Part shown: in pieces, positions 33,586 through 42,504 of the stretch
Numbering within the stretch: the stretch's first letter is position 1
Layout of the letters: each line of letters opens with the position of its first letter
DNA from: Thiobacillus sp.
GTDB taxonomy: Bacteria > Pseudomonadota > Gammaproteobacteria > Burkholderiales > Thiobacillaceae
Assembly: GCA_018263115.1 (NCBI GenBank)
Contig: JADFDC010000005.1
Span: forward strand, 50,172-114,171
DNA: 64,000 nt
Direction: 5' to 3'
The notes under the pieces: model-generated
The model's database searches: none
Told to the model about the DNA's origin: nothing
What the model saw: only the letters and a program-made list of their open reading frames with translations
Translations under genes and position numbers: made by a program

Positions 33586-34459
33586 GACGGCTCCTTGCGA
33601 GAGATTGAGATCGCCTGCTGTTTTCGTAGACGGTCTTTCCGCGCAGTTTGAACAAATCCTTGTCCTGCGCCAGTGTTTCAGAATGTCCGATGAACAAGAG
33701 GCCATCACTTGAAAGGAGCGGCGAGAATCGCTCGACAAGCTGACGCTGGATTGGTCGGTCGAAATAGATCAGCACATTTCTGCAAAAAATCACATCCAGG
33801 GGACCTTGAACATCCCAGTTTTTTTCCAGCAGGTTCAGCTTCCTGAAGGTGACCAGTTTTCTTACTTCCTTCGTGATCCTGACCTTTCCAGCATTGGCAC
33901 CCACCCCTTTGTGAAAGAAGGTAAGCTTGTCCGGAGTCAGCCGCTTGATGCGCTCCAGTGGATATATGCCCTTCTCGGCTACAGCCAGCGCATGGGTATC
34001 GATATCGGTGGCAATGATCTCTACCGGCGGTGAGGCATTGTCAAAAGCCTGAATGGCCGTCATGGCAATGGAATAAGGTTCCTCCCCCGTGGAGGCTGCC
34101 GCGCACCATATGCGAATTCGCTCTCCTCTTTTACTGCGCAGAAAATCAGCCAGGATGGGAAAGTGATAGCCCTCACGAAAGAACGAGGTCAAGTTGGTTG
34201 TCAGGCTGTTGACGAATTGTTCCCACTCGTCCGTGTTATTCTCCAGCGCATCCAGGTACTCCTGAAAGGTCTCCATTCTTGTGCTTCGTATCCGCCTGGC
34301 AATGCGGCTATAGACCATATCCTGCTTGGTATCATTCAGGTGGATGCCTGCATGCTCGCGGATGAGTGTCCGGACGCGATCAAAATCACGCCGGGTAAAC
34401 GCATACTCGCGTTTACCGTCTTTCATTTGCGCATCATCATTCGTCCGCTGGCTTTTCAC
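33575..34459 (-). CDS. cheR: chemotaxis protein methyltransferase CheR
   Basis: 294 residues. N-terminal helical domain (FTRRDFDRVRTLIREHAGIH), then the SAM-binding domain with WCAAASTGEEPYSIAM (118-133), ATDIDTHAL and FCRNVLIYFD. It methylates receptor glutamates. The receptor encoded just upstream ends in WEVF, which may serve as its tether. It starts 25 bases after the receptor gene. Confidence 0.97.
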   Translation of the reverse strand: MKSQRTNDDAQMKDGKREYAFTRRDFDRVRTLIREHAGIHLNDTKQDMVYSRIARRIRSTRMETFQEYLDALENNTDEWEQFVNSLTTNLTSFFREGYHFPILADFLRSKRGERIRIWCAAASTGEEPYSIAMTAIQAFDNASPPVEIIATDIDTHALAVAEKGIYPLERIKRLTPDKLTFFHKGVGANAGKVRITKEVRKLVTFRKLNLLEKNWDVQGPLDVIFCRNVLIYFDRPIQRQLVERFSPLLSSDGLLFIGHSETLAQDKDLFKLRGKTVYENSRRSQSLARSRHAA

Positions 34460-34484
34460 TTAATATTCCCTTTGCTCCACTGGA

Positions 34485-37322
34485 TCAAAACACTTCCCAT
34501 CCGGCATCATCTCCAGAAGCTGTCTCACGCATCATTCTGGTCATACTACCTGGCTGTTCCTTGATGTGGGCTGGCTTGTTTTTCGACAAACGCTCAACAT
34601 TGGTTGCACGGTTGGGACCACGTCGATCACTCATGCCATCCCATTCCTGCTTGCCATCGCCAAGCTTGAATATCCCCACGGCATCGACCAGCTTGTTGGC
34701 CTGGTCTTCCATGGACTTGGCGGCGGCGGCGGCTTCTTCCACCAGCGCGGCGTTTTGCTGAACGGCCTCATCCATCTGCGCCATCGCCAGATTGACCTGC
34801 TCGATGCCTGAGGACTGTTCGTTGGAGGCCGAGCTGATCTCGGTCATGATGTCGGACACCTTGCGGATGGACTCGACCACGTCCTTCATGGTCTCGCCCG
34901 CGCGGGCAACGAGCTGATGGCCGTTTTCCACCTTGCCCACGGAGTCCTGGATCAGTTCCTTGATTTCCTTGGCGGCAGCGGCCGAGCGCTGCGCCAGATT
35001 GCGAACCTCGCCCGCCACCACAGCAAAGCCGCGGCCCTGTTCGCCAGCGCGTGCGGCCTCGACCGCCGCGTTCAGTGCCAGGATGTTGGTCTGGAAGGCG
35101 ATGCCGTCGATGACACTGATAATGTCGGCGATTTTCTTGGAGCTGTCGGCAATGGTGCCCATGGTCTGGACCACCTGGCCGACCACCTCGCCACCGTGCA
35201 CCGCCACATCGGTGGCGCTGAAGGAAAGCTGGCTGGCCTGACGCGCGTTTTCCGCGTTCATCTTCACCGTGCTGGTCAGCTCTTCCATCGACGCCGCCGT
35301 TTCCTCGATGCTGGCCGCCTGAGATTCGGTGCGCGCGGACAGGTCCGCGTTGCCGGCGGCGATTTCTCCCGCCGCCGTATTGATCGAACCTGTCGACTCG
35401 CGGATGGAGCTGACGATCTCCCTCAATCTGTCGACCGTGGCATTGGCGTCCTGCTTCAACTGTTCAAAGGTACCGCCATAGTTGCCTTCCATGTGGCGCG
35501 ACAGATCGCCTTCTGAAATGGCGTGCAGCATCTCGACCACCTGATTGAGGCCATTTTCCGTTTCGCCAACAAAGCGATTGACGCCCTCCGACAGCGATCT
35601 GAAGAATCCACTCTTGCCATCCAGGTCGATGCGACGAGTGAAGTTGCCGCTTGCGGCGGCATCAACTATCTCAGCGACCTCCTCTTCCACCTTAACTTCG
35701 GCAGTGCGATCTGTCCACTGGCTTACACGACCAAGGTTATTTCCCTTTACATCGACTACGGGGCGGGCAGCAAGGCGCAGGTGATGATCCCTGAACAGGA
35801 AGTCCACATCGGCGCCAGTGCGTGTAGCCTCCTGCAATTTTGCTGCCGCATCATTGTCGACAAACAGGTCGGTCAGCTTTCTGCCAATTAATGCATCCAC
35901 ATTGAAGTCAGGGCCACCGATGCTCTGCATGAGTTTCTTGCCCATCGGAGACATATAAACTAGCAACTCATTCATGTCGGAAATGGTGATGGCGGCAGTT
36001 GAACTATCCAATGCACTCTGAACGCGGCTCATTTCCTCCGCGCGGCGATTGGCTTCTGACATGTCAAACCCAATCTTGATGAACAGCGAGCGGAAGCTGT
36101 CCACCATATCGCCAACCTCATCATTGCGATCCTTTCGCACCGTCAGATTCATGTTACCCTGGGCGATTTCTCCCATCTGATCTCTCGTCCGGTTCAAGGG
36201 AATGACAATGGCTCGATAGGTAGCCCAGCTCAGCCATGCGGCAAAGACAACTCCCAGCGTGATCGCCACAATCGCTGCATTGCGGATATAGGCATACTTG
36301 TTTTCCGCGGCATCATGCTCCTGTTTGGCAACATCCAGCTGGAGCTTGACCAGGGCATTGACATTCTCGCGTGCCGGTTCAAAGAGAACGTCAAGTCTGT
36401 CATTAATCTGGCGCGCCTGTTCCAGCTTGCCTTCCTTGAGCGCCGCCATGGCCGGCTTTAGCCCCTCTTTCACGAATCTGCCACGCGATTCGGCAAATTT
36501 CCCGGCCAGCACCTTTTCTTCTGGCGTCAAATAGGTAGTTATATAGGCTTCCCAGAGCTCATTGATCTCGCCAATGTTTCTCTCGCTCTCCTTCAGACGA
36601 AGGCTGATGTTGTCAACATTTGGATGCAACAGGCTCTCCGAAACGTTCTGGCGGTTCGCCATCATGTTGCGCACGATGGTGTTCAATTGACCCATTGGAA
36701 CAGCACGGTCGTTGTATACCGTTGTCAAACCCGCCTCGATTTGGCTCATTCCATACACGCCGACGCCCCCCACCAGAATCAGGAGTGATGTCAGAATGCC
36801 GCTGATTGCCATGAAACGATGCCTGATGGTGAGATTGGCCAGCCTGTCGACAAATCTTGGCAACAGAGATGTTCTGATTACCTTGCCTTCGCGGATGGCG
36901 AGCCCGCCGGCTTTGTCTTCCCTGAACTGGCGGTAGGCCTTTTCCACTTCTTCGATGGCCGAGCGTTCCGCGCGCTTGCGAACCGACATATAGCCGGCCA
37001 GGCTGCCGTTTTCCCAGATGGGTGTGGCGTTGGCCACCACCCAGTAGAAGTCGCCGTTCTTGCAGCGGTTCTTGACATAGCCCGTCCACGGCTTGCCTGC
37101 CTTGAGTGTTTCCCAAAGATCTTTATAGGCTTCTGGCGGCATGTCGGGATGCCGCACGATGTTGTGCGGTTCGCCAATCAGCTCCTGTTCGGTGAAGCCG
37201 CTGACTTCGATAAATGTCTTGTTGATATAGGTGATCCGCCCCTTGAGGTCGGTTTTGGAGACGATTAGTTCACCGTCCTTGATTTCGACTTCGGTATTGG
37301 TAACGGGTAGGTTGGTTCGCAT
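34485..37322 (-). CDS. methyl-accepting chemotaxis protein, Aer-like PAS plus second PAS
   Basis: 945 residues. N-terminal Aer-type PAS (about 20-120: [33 protein letters not shown]), then a membrane segment (about 170-195), a periplasmic four-helix ligand domain, a second membrane segment (about 350-370), HAMP (about 370-425), another PAS (about 440-540), a further HAMP-like stretch and the signalling domain ([18 protein letters not shown] type, hairpin with [16 protein letters not shown]). The C terminus ends GWEVF, close to the CheR/CheB tether pentapeptide NWETF. It probably senses redox or oxygen through PAS. It lies between cheW and cheR. Confidence 0.93.
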   Translation of the reverse strand: MRTNLPVTNTEVEIKDGELIVSKTDLKGRITYINKTFIEVSGFTEQELIGEPHNIVRHPDMPPEAYKDLWETLKAGKPWTGYVKNRCKNGDFYWVVANATPIWENGSLAGYMSVRKRAERSAIEEVEKAYRQFREDKAGGLAIREGKVIRTSLLPRFVDRLANLTIRHRFMAISGILTSLLILVGGVGVYGMSQIEAGLTTVYNDRAVPMGQLNTIVRNMMANRQNVSESLLHPNVDNISLRLKESERNIGEINELWEAYITTYLTPEEKVLAGKFAESRGRFVKEGLKPAMAALKEGKLEQARQINDRLDVLFEPARENVNALVKLQLDVAKQEHDAAENKYAYIRNAAIVAITLGVVFAAWLSWATYRAIVIPLNRTRDQMGEIAQGNMNLTVRKDRNDEVGDMVDSFRSLFIKIGFDMSEANRRAEEMSRVQSALDSSTAAITISDMNELLVYMSPMGKKLMQSIGGPDFNVDALIGRKLTDLFVDNDAAAKLQEATRTGADVDFLFRDHHLRLAARPVVDVKGNNLGRVSQWTDRTAEVKVEEEVAEIVDAAASGNFTRRIDLDGKSGFFRSLSEGVNRFVGETENGLNQVVEMLHAISEGDLSRHMEGNYGGTFEQLKQDANATVDRLREIVSSIRESTGSINTAAGEIAAGNADLSARTESQAASIEETAASMEELTSTVKMNAENARQASQLSFSATDVAVHGGEVVGQVVQTMGTIADSSKKIADIISVIDGIAFQTNILALNAAVEAARAGEQGRGFAVVAGEVRNLAQRSAAAAKEIKELIQDSVGKVENGHQLVARAGETMKDVVESIRKVSDIMTEISSASNEQSSGIEQVNLAMAQMDEAVQQNAALVEEAAAAAKSMEDQANKLVDAVGIFKLGDGKQEWDGMSDRRGPNRATNVERLSKNKPAHIKEQPGSMTRMMRETASGDDAGWEVF

Positions 37323-37356
37323 GGGTTTGCTCCGCTGTCTGGTGTTTTTTAATTGG

Positions 37357-37860
37357 TTAAGCCGCCTGGTCGACGAGGGCCATGTCCTGGCCGGTCATGA
37401 GCGCCTCGATGTCCATGATGATGACCATGCGCTCGTCGATGGAGGCCAGGCCTTCGATGAACTCGACCGCCAGGGCGGATGAGAACTGAGGCGGCGGCTT
37501 GATCGCGTCATGCGAGAGGTGCACCACATCCGATACGCTGTCGACAATGGCGCCGACCACGCGGCCGGCCACATTGAGGATGACGACGACGGTCAGCGGC
37601 GTGAATTCGGCGCTGCCCAGGTTGAACTTCAGCCGCATGTCGATGATGGGCACGATGACGCCGCGCAGGTTGATCACGCCACGGATGAACTCTGGCGCGT
37701 TGACGATGTGCGTGACTTTTTCGTAACGGCGGATTTCCTGTACCTTGAGGATGTCGATGCCGTATTCCTCGCTGCCCAGGGTAAAGGTCAGGTATTCCTT
37801 TCCGCCTGCGACGATAGCAGTCGATTCATGCGTTGCCGGGTTGAGTTGAGTCGCTTCCAT
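37357..37860 (-). CDS. cheW: chemotaxis coupling protein CheW
   Basis: 167 residues. Two SH3-like subdomains ([60 protein letters not shown]). It links receptors to CheA. It starts nine bases after cheA and precedes the receptor gene. Confidence 0.97.
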   Translation of the reverse strand: MEATQLNPATHESTAIVAGGKEYLTFTLGSEEYGIDILKVQEIRRYEKVTHIVNAPEFIRGVINLRGVIVPIIDMRLKFNLGSAEFTPLTVVVILNVAGRVVGAIVDSVSDVVHLSHDAIKPPPQFSSALAVEFIEGLASIDERMVIIMDIEALMTGQDMALVDQAA

Positions 37861-37868
37861 ATTTTCTC

Positions 37869-39968
37869 CTATGCGGCGCGCTGTATGCCTGCGCCGAGTT
37901 TTCCAAGTCTTGCCATTTCCGAAACGTCCAGGATCATCGACACGCTGCCGTCGCCCATGATGGTGGCGGCTGAAATGCCCTGGACCTTGCGGTAGTTCGA
38001 TTCAATGTTCTTGATGACGACCTGGTGCTGCCCCAGCAGCTCGTCGACAAACATCGCGACGCGCCCATGGTCGGTTTCGACGATCATGAGGATGCCGTCA
38101 TCGAAACTGGTGCTGTGCGCACGGATGTTGAATATTTCGTGCACGGCGATCAGCGGCAGATATTCCCCGCGGACATTGACCACCCTGCCCTGCCCCACCA
38201 CGGTCTTGATGTCTTTCAATGAAGGCCGGATGGATTCGGCGATGGCGGTGATCGGCACGATGTAGACCTGATCGCCCACGCCGATGGACATGCCGTCCAT
38301 GATCGCCAGCGTCAGTGGCAGACGGATGGTGATGGTGCTGCCCTTGCCGGCTTCGGACGAAATTTCGACCCGGCCGCCCAGGCTTTCGATGTTTTTCCTG
38401 ACGACATCCATGCCCACGCCGCGACCAGACACATCGGTGACCACGGCGGCGGTTGAAAAGCCCGGCGCGAAGATCAGCGGCCAGACTTCGGAATCCGGCA
38501 TGTTGTCGCTGACGGGAATGCCCTTTTCCTTCGCCTTGGCAAGAATGCGGTCGCGATTGAGTCCCTTGCCGTCATCCTGCACCATGATGACGACACTGCC
38601 GCCCTGGTGAAAGGCGGAAAGGATCACCGTGCCCTTGGGATCCTTGCCAACGGCAATACGCTCATCCGGCATTTCCAGGCCGTGGTCGATGCTGTTGCGA
38701 ATGAGGTGATTGAGCGGATCGGCGATTTTCTCGATTACGCCGCGATCCAGTTCGGTTTCCGCGCCGACCATTTTCAGGTCGACCTGTTTGCCCAGCTTGC
38801 CGGCCAGATCGCGCACCAGTCTCGGGAAACGGTTGAAGGCGAAGCTGACCGGCAGCATGCGGATGCTCATCACGGTTTCCTGCAGCTCGCGCGTGTTGCG
38901 CTCCAGTTGCAGCAGGCGGTCGTAGAGATGTTCGCTGACCAGGCTTTCGGCCGTTGCCGTCTGCGACAGCATGGACTGGGTAATCACCAGCTCGCCCACC
39001 AGATTGATCAGCAGGTCGACCTTGTCCACGCTGACGCGGATTGAGGTTTCCGCAGCCGGTGCGGCGGCCTTCTGCTCCGGCCTGGGGGGTGTTCTGGTCT
39101 CCTGTATCTCAACCGGCATGGCGACAACGGGAGATGTTTCCTGATCTTTCGAGGGCTCGGGTGCGGTCTGTATGGGCTGGCTGATTTCCGGATCCCGACC
39201 ACTCCCAGTCGGAACGGCTTTCTTCTTGCGTGGCTTTTTCTCCTTGCAAGGCTTGGCGCCCTCGGGCGGTTCTATGATGACCAGATCCGCCGAGGGATGG
39301 AATGAAAAGGCTTCGCAGATTTCATCCCGGCTGGCTGCGGATGTGAGCCTGAGGCTCGCGCGTTCTTCGTCACGCCCCAGCACTTCCAGTTCGCCCAGCG
39401 TGCGCAGGTATTTCAGGACTTCTGGTCCCAGCTTCTTTTTTGGATCGTCAGCCTTGAATGGAACGGTGATCTGGTAAACGACGGGTTCCCCAGTGGAAGC
39501 GTTCGTCTTGACATCAGCCAGAGCGGATTCCTTTTCACCGGCAGTCATCTTTTTACCGGCCGCATCATCAACTGGCTGGCCTGTCAGTGCCTTGACCCTC
39601 GTGCAGATAGCCGTGACCGCTGCCGGATCAACGGCCTGGCCTCCCTGATGGGCCCGGAGCTGCGTGTTGAGTATGTCGCGCGCCTCAAGCGAAGCATCGA
39701 CGATATCGGTTGTCAGCGGTATTTCGTTCTTGCGTACACGGTCGAGCAGTGTTTCCAGATCGTGCGTGACCGCGGTCATGTCAGGAAAGCCGAAGGTGGC
39801 GCTGCTGCCCTTGATTGAATGGGCCGCACGGAACAGCGCGTTCATGTCCTCCGGGTTGGGATTATCGATGTCCATCCCCAGCAGGATGGATTCCATGCTG
39901 GCGAGATGTTCCGCGGACTCTTCAAAGAAGACCTGCTGGAACTGGCTCATGTCCATATCGAAACTCAT
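37869..39968 (-). CDS. cheA: chemotaxis histidine kinase CheA
   Basis: 699 residues. P1/Hpt with His50 (FRAAHSIKGSSATFG), a long Pro/Lys-rich linker, P3 dimerisation (about 320-385), P4 ATPase (LIRNSIDHGLEMPDERI; DDGKGLNRDRI; FSTAAVVTDVSGRGVGMDVV) and a CheW-like P5. It phosphorylates CheY and CheB. A stretch at about 175-235 has a second small domain (FKADDPKKKLGPEVLKYLRT; DLVIIEPPEGAK) found in many betaproteobacterial CheA proteins. It lies 44 bases after the CheX-like gene. Confidence 0.97.
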   Translation of the reverse strand: MSFDMDMSQFQQVFFEESAEHLASMESILLGMDIDNPNPEDMNALFRAAHSIKGSSATFGFPDMTAVTHDLETLLDRVRKNEIPLTTDIVDASLEARDILNTQLRAHQGGQAVDPAAVTAICTRVKALTGQPVDDAAGKKMTAGEKESALADVKTNASTGEPVVYQITVPFKADDPKKKLGPEVLKYLRTLGELEVLGRDEERASLRLTSAASRDEICEAFSFHPSADLVIIEPPEGAKPCKEKKPRKKKAVPTGSGRDPEISQPIQTAPEPSKDQETSPVVAMPVEIQETRTPPRPEQKAAAPAAETSIRVSVDKVDLLINLVGELVITQSMLSQTATAESLVSEHLYDRLLQLERNTRELQETVMSIRMLPVSFAFNRFPRLVRDLAGKLGKQVDLKMVGAETELDRGVIEKIADPLNHLIRNSIDHGLEMPDERIAVGKDPKGTVILSAFHQGGSVVIMVQDDGKGLNRDRILAKAKEKGIPVSDNMPDSEVWPLIFAPGFSTAAVVTDVSGRGVGMDVVRKNIESLGGRVEISSEAGKGSTITIRLPLTLAIMDGMSIGVGDQVYIVPITAIAESIRPSLKDIKTVVGQGRVVNVRGEYLPLIAVHEIFNIRAHSTSFDDGILMIVETDHGRVAMFVDELLGQHQVVIKNIESNYRKVQGISAATIMGDGSVSMILDVSEMARLGKLGAGIQRAA

Positions 39969-40012
39969 CGCGTCTCTGTTCTTGTCTTATTGTTGAATGA
40001 TCCTTCGTCCGT

Positions 40013-40483
40013 TCACATCAGGCGCATGGCGATGACGCCCTTGCCATAGCCGTCGATGTCCAGTTCCAGGTCCAGTTTCTGGCTTCCGGCGGTCAGCGAC
40101 TGGCTCGCCTGGTCCGGCAAGGCGTTTGGCGGAAACACCTTGTTCTGAAGCAGAATGCGCTTGTTGTCCTGTTCACCGAACAGGCGCGAAAAAACGTTGA
40201 GCACTTCGCCAAAGTTATCCTGCATGAATTCGTCAAGCTCATTGGCCTTGATGCAATCCTTGGCGGCATCGGCAGGGATCATGGAAAATGCCGCGCCTGA
40301 ATAGGCGGCAAAATTCAGGTCCACCATGCAGGCGGCTATGGTGGGCGAATCATTGCCGGAGCCATACAGGCCAGCCATCTTGATGCTTGCTGGTTTCAAT
40401 TGGGTAGAAGTTGCCTTCACATTGCGACGCAACAGCATGGTCAACGCATCGGACACTTCTTTTGGGGTGGGCAGGCTTGCCAT
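40013..40483 (-). CDS. CheX/CheC-like chemotaxis protein
   Basis: 156 residues. The central helix DEFMQDNFGEVLNVFSRLFG has an ExxN pair (EVLN) like the CheC/CheX/FliY phosphatase motif, and the sequence ends with a strand-rich segment (LDLELDIDGYGKGVIAMRLM). Members of this fold dephosphorylate CheY-P; since no CheZ gene is seen in the window, it is the best candidate for that job. The similarity is weak, so the function is a hypothesis. It lies between cheY and cheA. Confidence 0.6.
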   Translation of the reverse strand: MASLPTPKEVSDALTMLLRRNVKATSTQLKPASIKMAGLYGSGNDSPTIAACMVDLNFAAYSGAAFSMIPADAAKDCIKANELDEFMQDNFGEVLNVFSRLFGEQDNKRILLQNKVFPPNALPDQASQSLTAGSQKLDLELDIDGYGKGVIAMRLM

Positions 40484-40506
40484 GGTTTCTCCTTGGTATC
40501 TGTTAT

Positions 40507-40869
40507 TCAGGCGAGGTAGTCATCCAGCACGCGTTGGAAGTCTTCAGGCATGAAGGGCTTTCCGATCAGGAATGCAGCGCCGGATTGCGTGGCCAATGCA
40601 CGCATCTCAGGGCTGACTTCGGTGGTTACGAAACCAAACGGCACTTCGTTGCCGGATGCGCGCAGTTCCTGAAGAAATTCGATGCCGGTCTTGTTTGGCA
40701 TGTTCCAGTCGGACAGGACAAGATCGGGCTCCTCGCTGCCTGCTTTTGCAAGCGCTTCCACGCCGTCCGCCGCCTCAACCACCTTGAAGCCGCTGTAGCC
40801 GGCCTGGCGCAGCATGTGCCCGATGACCTGCCGCATGGCCTTGCTGTCATCCGCGATAAGTATCTTCAT
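40507..40869 (-). CDS. cheY: chemotaxis response regulator CheY
   Basis: 120 residues, a single receiver domain. Acidic pair DD (7-8), phospho-acceptor Asp54 (LVLSDWNMPNKTG), Thr82/Thr83 and Lys104 (IGKPF). It carries the signal from CheA to FliM. ATG 40869 follows GGAGAGGAA. It is the first gene of the chemotaxis operon; the promoter should lie in the following 400-base gap, but I could not find a good sigma-28 or sigma-70 match. Confidence 0.95.
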   Translation of the reverse strand: MKILIADDSKAMRQVIGHMLRQAGYSGFKVVEAADGVEALAKAGSEEPDLVLSDWNMPNKTGIEFLQELRASGNEVPFGFVTTEVSPEMRALATQSGAAFLIGKPFMPEDFQRVLDDYLA

Positions 40870-41115
40870 CGTTTATTCCTCTCCATATCTGATGATTGAA
40901 TTCTGGATAGTGAAGCCGCCTTTCAAACGGCTGATAAAAGCGGGCTTATGAACCCATCTCTTTTAATTGCCCGGCTGATCCAGCAGACTGGCATGCAAGC
41001 CGGAAAGGCGAAAATGCCACTCCCTGCCTGATAATGAATCGGCAGGAAGCGTTCAAATTCGAGAGTGTCAAAGCGGGAAAAAGCGGGGCAACAGGTGTGC
41101 TATTCCTGAGAATGG

Positions 41116-41186
41116 CAGGAGCGGATCGCACCCAAGGGTGCTCCTACAACACCATCCCCGTAGGAGCAGGCTTGCCTGCGATGTTG
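41116..41186. repeat. REP-like repeat, family B, copy 2
   Basis: GGAGCGGATCGCACCCAAGG, GTGCTCCTAC, spacer, GTAGGAGCAGGCTTGCCTGC. The GTAGGAGC/GCTCCTAC ends are inverted. Shares both modules with 30901-30943. It lies in the 414-base gap between cheY and flgL, which otherwise holds only the family A copy at 41199; the stretch 40870-41115 shows no gene. Confidence 0.7.
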
Positions 41187-41198
41187 CGGTAGAGCGTT

Positions 41199-41257
41199 GA
41201 ATCCCCCGGCTCGCGAGCTCGCCACCCCCCTTGATAAAGGAGGGTTGGGGGGATTTC
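41199..41257. repeat. dispersed palindromic repeat, family A, copy 5 (short)
   Basis: GAATCCCCCGGCTCGCGAGC, TCGCCACCCCCC, TTGATAAAGGAGGG, TTGGGGGGATTTC. It has one central palindrome instead of two. It lies 27 bases after the flgL stop and may help terminate the flgB-flgL operon. Confidence 0.82.
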
Positions 41258-41283
41258 AATCCGGGGATTTCAACCAGGCGCGC

Positions 41284-42492
41284 TCAGAGATACTTGAACA
41301 GCGACAGACCCGCCACCTGAACAAAGGATTTCTGCGCGGCCTCCAGCGTGATCTGCTGCATGGCGAGCTTCGAAAGTGCTTCATTGTAGTCAAGGTCCTG
41401 AAGTTCGGAAAGCCGGGTCTGGTTTTGCAGGTGCATGTAGCTGCCGCTGTCTTCCAGCGCGTCCAGCTCTTTCAGACGGGCGCCGACCGAGGCGCGGGTT
41501 TCCAGCACCTTGTCGAAGGCATTCGACATTTCACTCTGGGCAAGGGCCAGGGTATTGGAAAGTCGGGCCGAATCCGCCGGCACGACTACGGCTGTGGATA
41601 GCGCGGTAATGAGTTCATTCATCACATCGAAGACACTCTTGCGCCCGCTGGGCGTCAGCGAGAACTGGTCGCCGTTGGCCGGACTGCCCTTGATGTCGAA
41701 TTGCATGCCGTCCACCACGATGGCGCTGCCATCGGTGTAGGGATTGCCGGATGACAAGACCGTACTTGTGGTGACATTGGTCACGCTATAGGTAGTGGTC
41801 GCTCCCACCACGCTGAAAGTGATCTGATAGTCATCCCCGGTGATGGCGGCAGAATCGACGACGGTACCGCTGCTGATTTTTCCGGTTCCGGTATTTCCTG
41901 ATGTGGCTGTCGCCAGGAAACGCCCATTGCCTTCAGGTACGGACAGAAACAAATCCTGACCCGAATCGCCCACCGCCATCTGCCGCTCGCCCGAAACCTG
42001 CAAGGCTCGCAAACCGCTATCACCCGCATAGCTGACTGTATTGCCACTGCGTGCAAAGGGAACTGTATGGGTCTGGAATCCCGAGAATAGATAATTGCCG
42101 TTACCGTCTGTGCCGTTGGCCAGGCCAATCAACTGGTCCAGTTGACCGCGCAGCTCGCTGGCCATGAAGTTGCGCTCGACATTGCCAAGAGTTCCATTAC
42201 CCGCAGCGATGATGGTTGTCTTGACGTTCTGCATCAGGTCGGAAATGCTTTGCAGCACGCCATCCTCGATGCCCAATCCATTTCTGGCCAGATTGCGGTT
42301 TTCGACATGCTGCCCGAGCAATCCATCAGCCTGACTGACTTGCAGCGCGCTGGAGGCGCCTGAAGGATCATCGGCCGGGGTCAGAATCCTGCGACCGGTG
42401 GAAACCTGCTGCTGGGTTTTGTTGAGAATGGCCTGCTGGTCGGCGATCCGCGAAACGCCCATTTCATACATCATGTTTGTGGTAATCCGCAT
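41284..42492 (-). CDS. flgL: flagellar hook-associated protein FlgL (HAP3)
   Basis: 402 residues. Flagellin-like N terminus (MRITTNMMYEMGVSRIADQQ; TGRRILTPADDPSGASSALQ) and C terminus (LAMQQITLEAAQKSFVQVAG, LSLFKYL), with a Gly/Thr/Ser-rich middle. It joins the hook-filament junction to the filament. It begins 12 bases after flgK and ends the flgB-flgL operon. Confidence 0.97.
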   Translation of the reverse strand: MRITTNMMYEMGVSRIADQQAILNKTQQQVSTGRRILTPADDPSGASSALQVSQADGLLGQHVENRNLARNGLGIEDGVLQSISDLMQNVKTTIIAAGNGTLGNVERNFMASELRGQLDQLIGLANGTDGNGNYLFSGFQTHTVPFARSGNTVSYAGDSGLRALQVSGERQMAVGDSGQDLFLSVPEGNGRFLATATSGNTGTGKISSGTVVDSAAITGDDYQITFSVVGATTTYSVTNVTTSTVLSSGNPYTDGSAIVVDGMQFDIKGSPANGDQFSLTPSGRKSVFDVMNELITALSTAVVVPADSARLSNTLALAQSEMSNAFDKVLETRASVGARLKELDALEDSGSYMHLQNQTRLSELQDLDYNEALSKLAMQQITLEAAQKSFVQVAGLSLFKYL

Positions 42493-42504
42493 ACCAGTGC
42501 TCCC

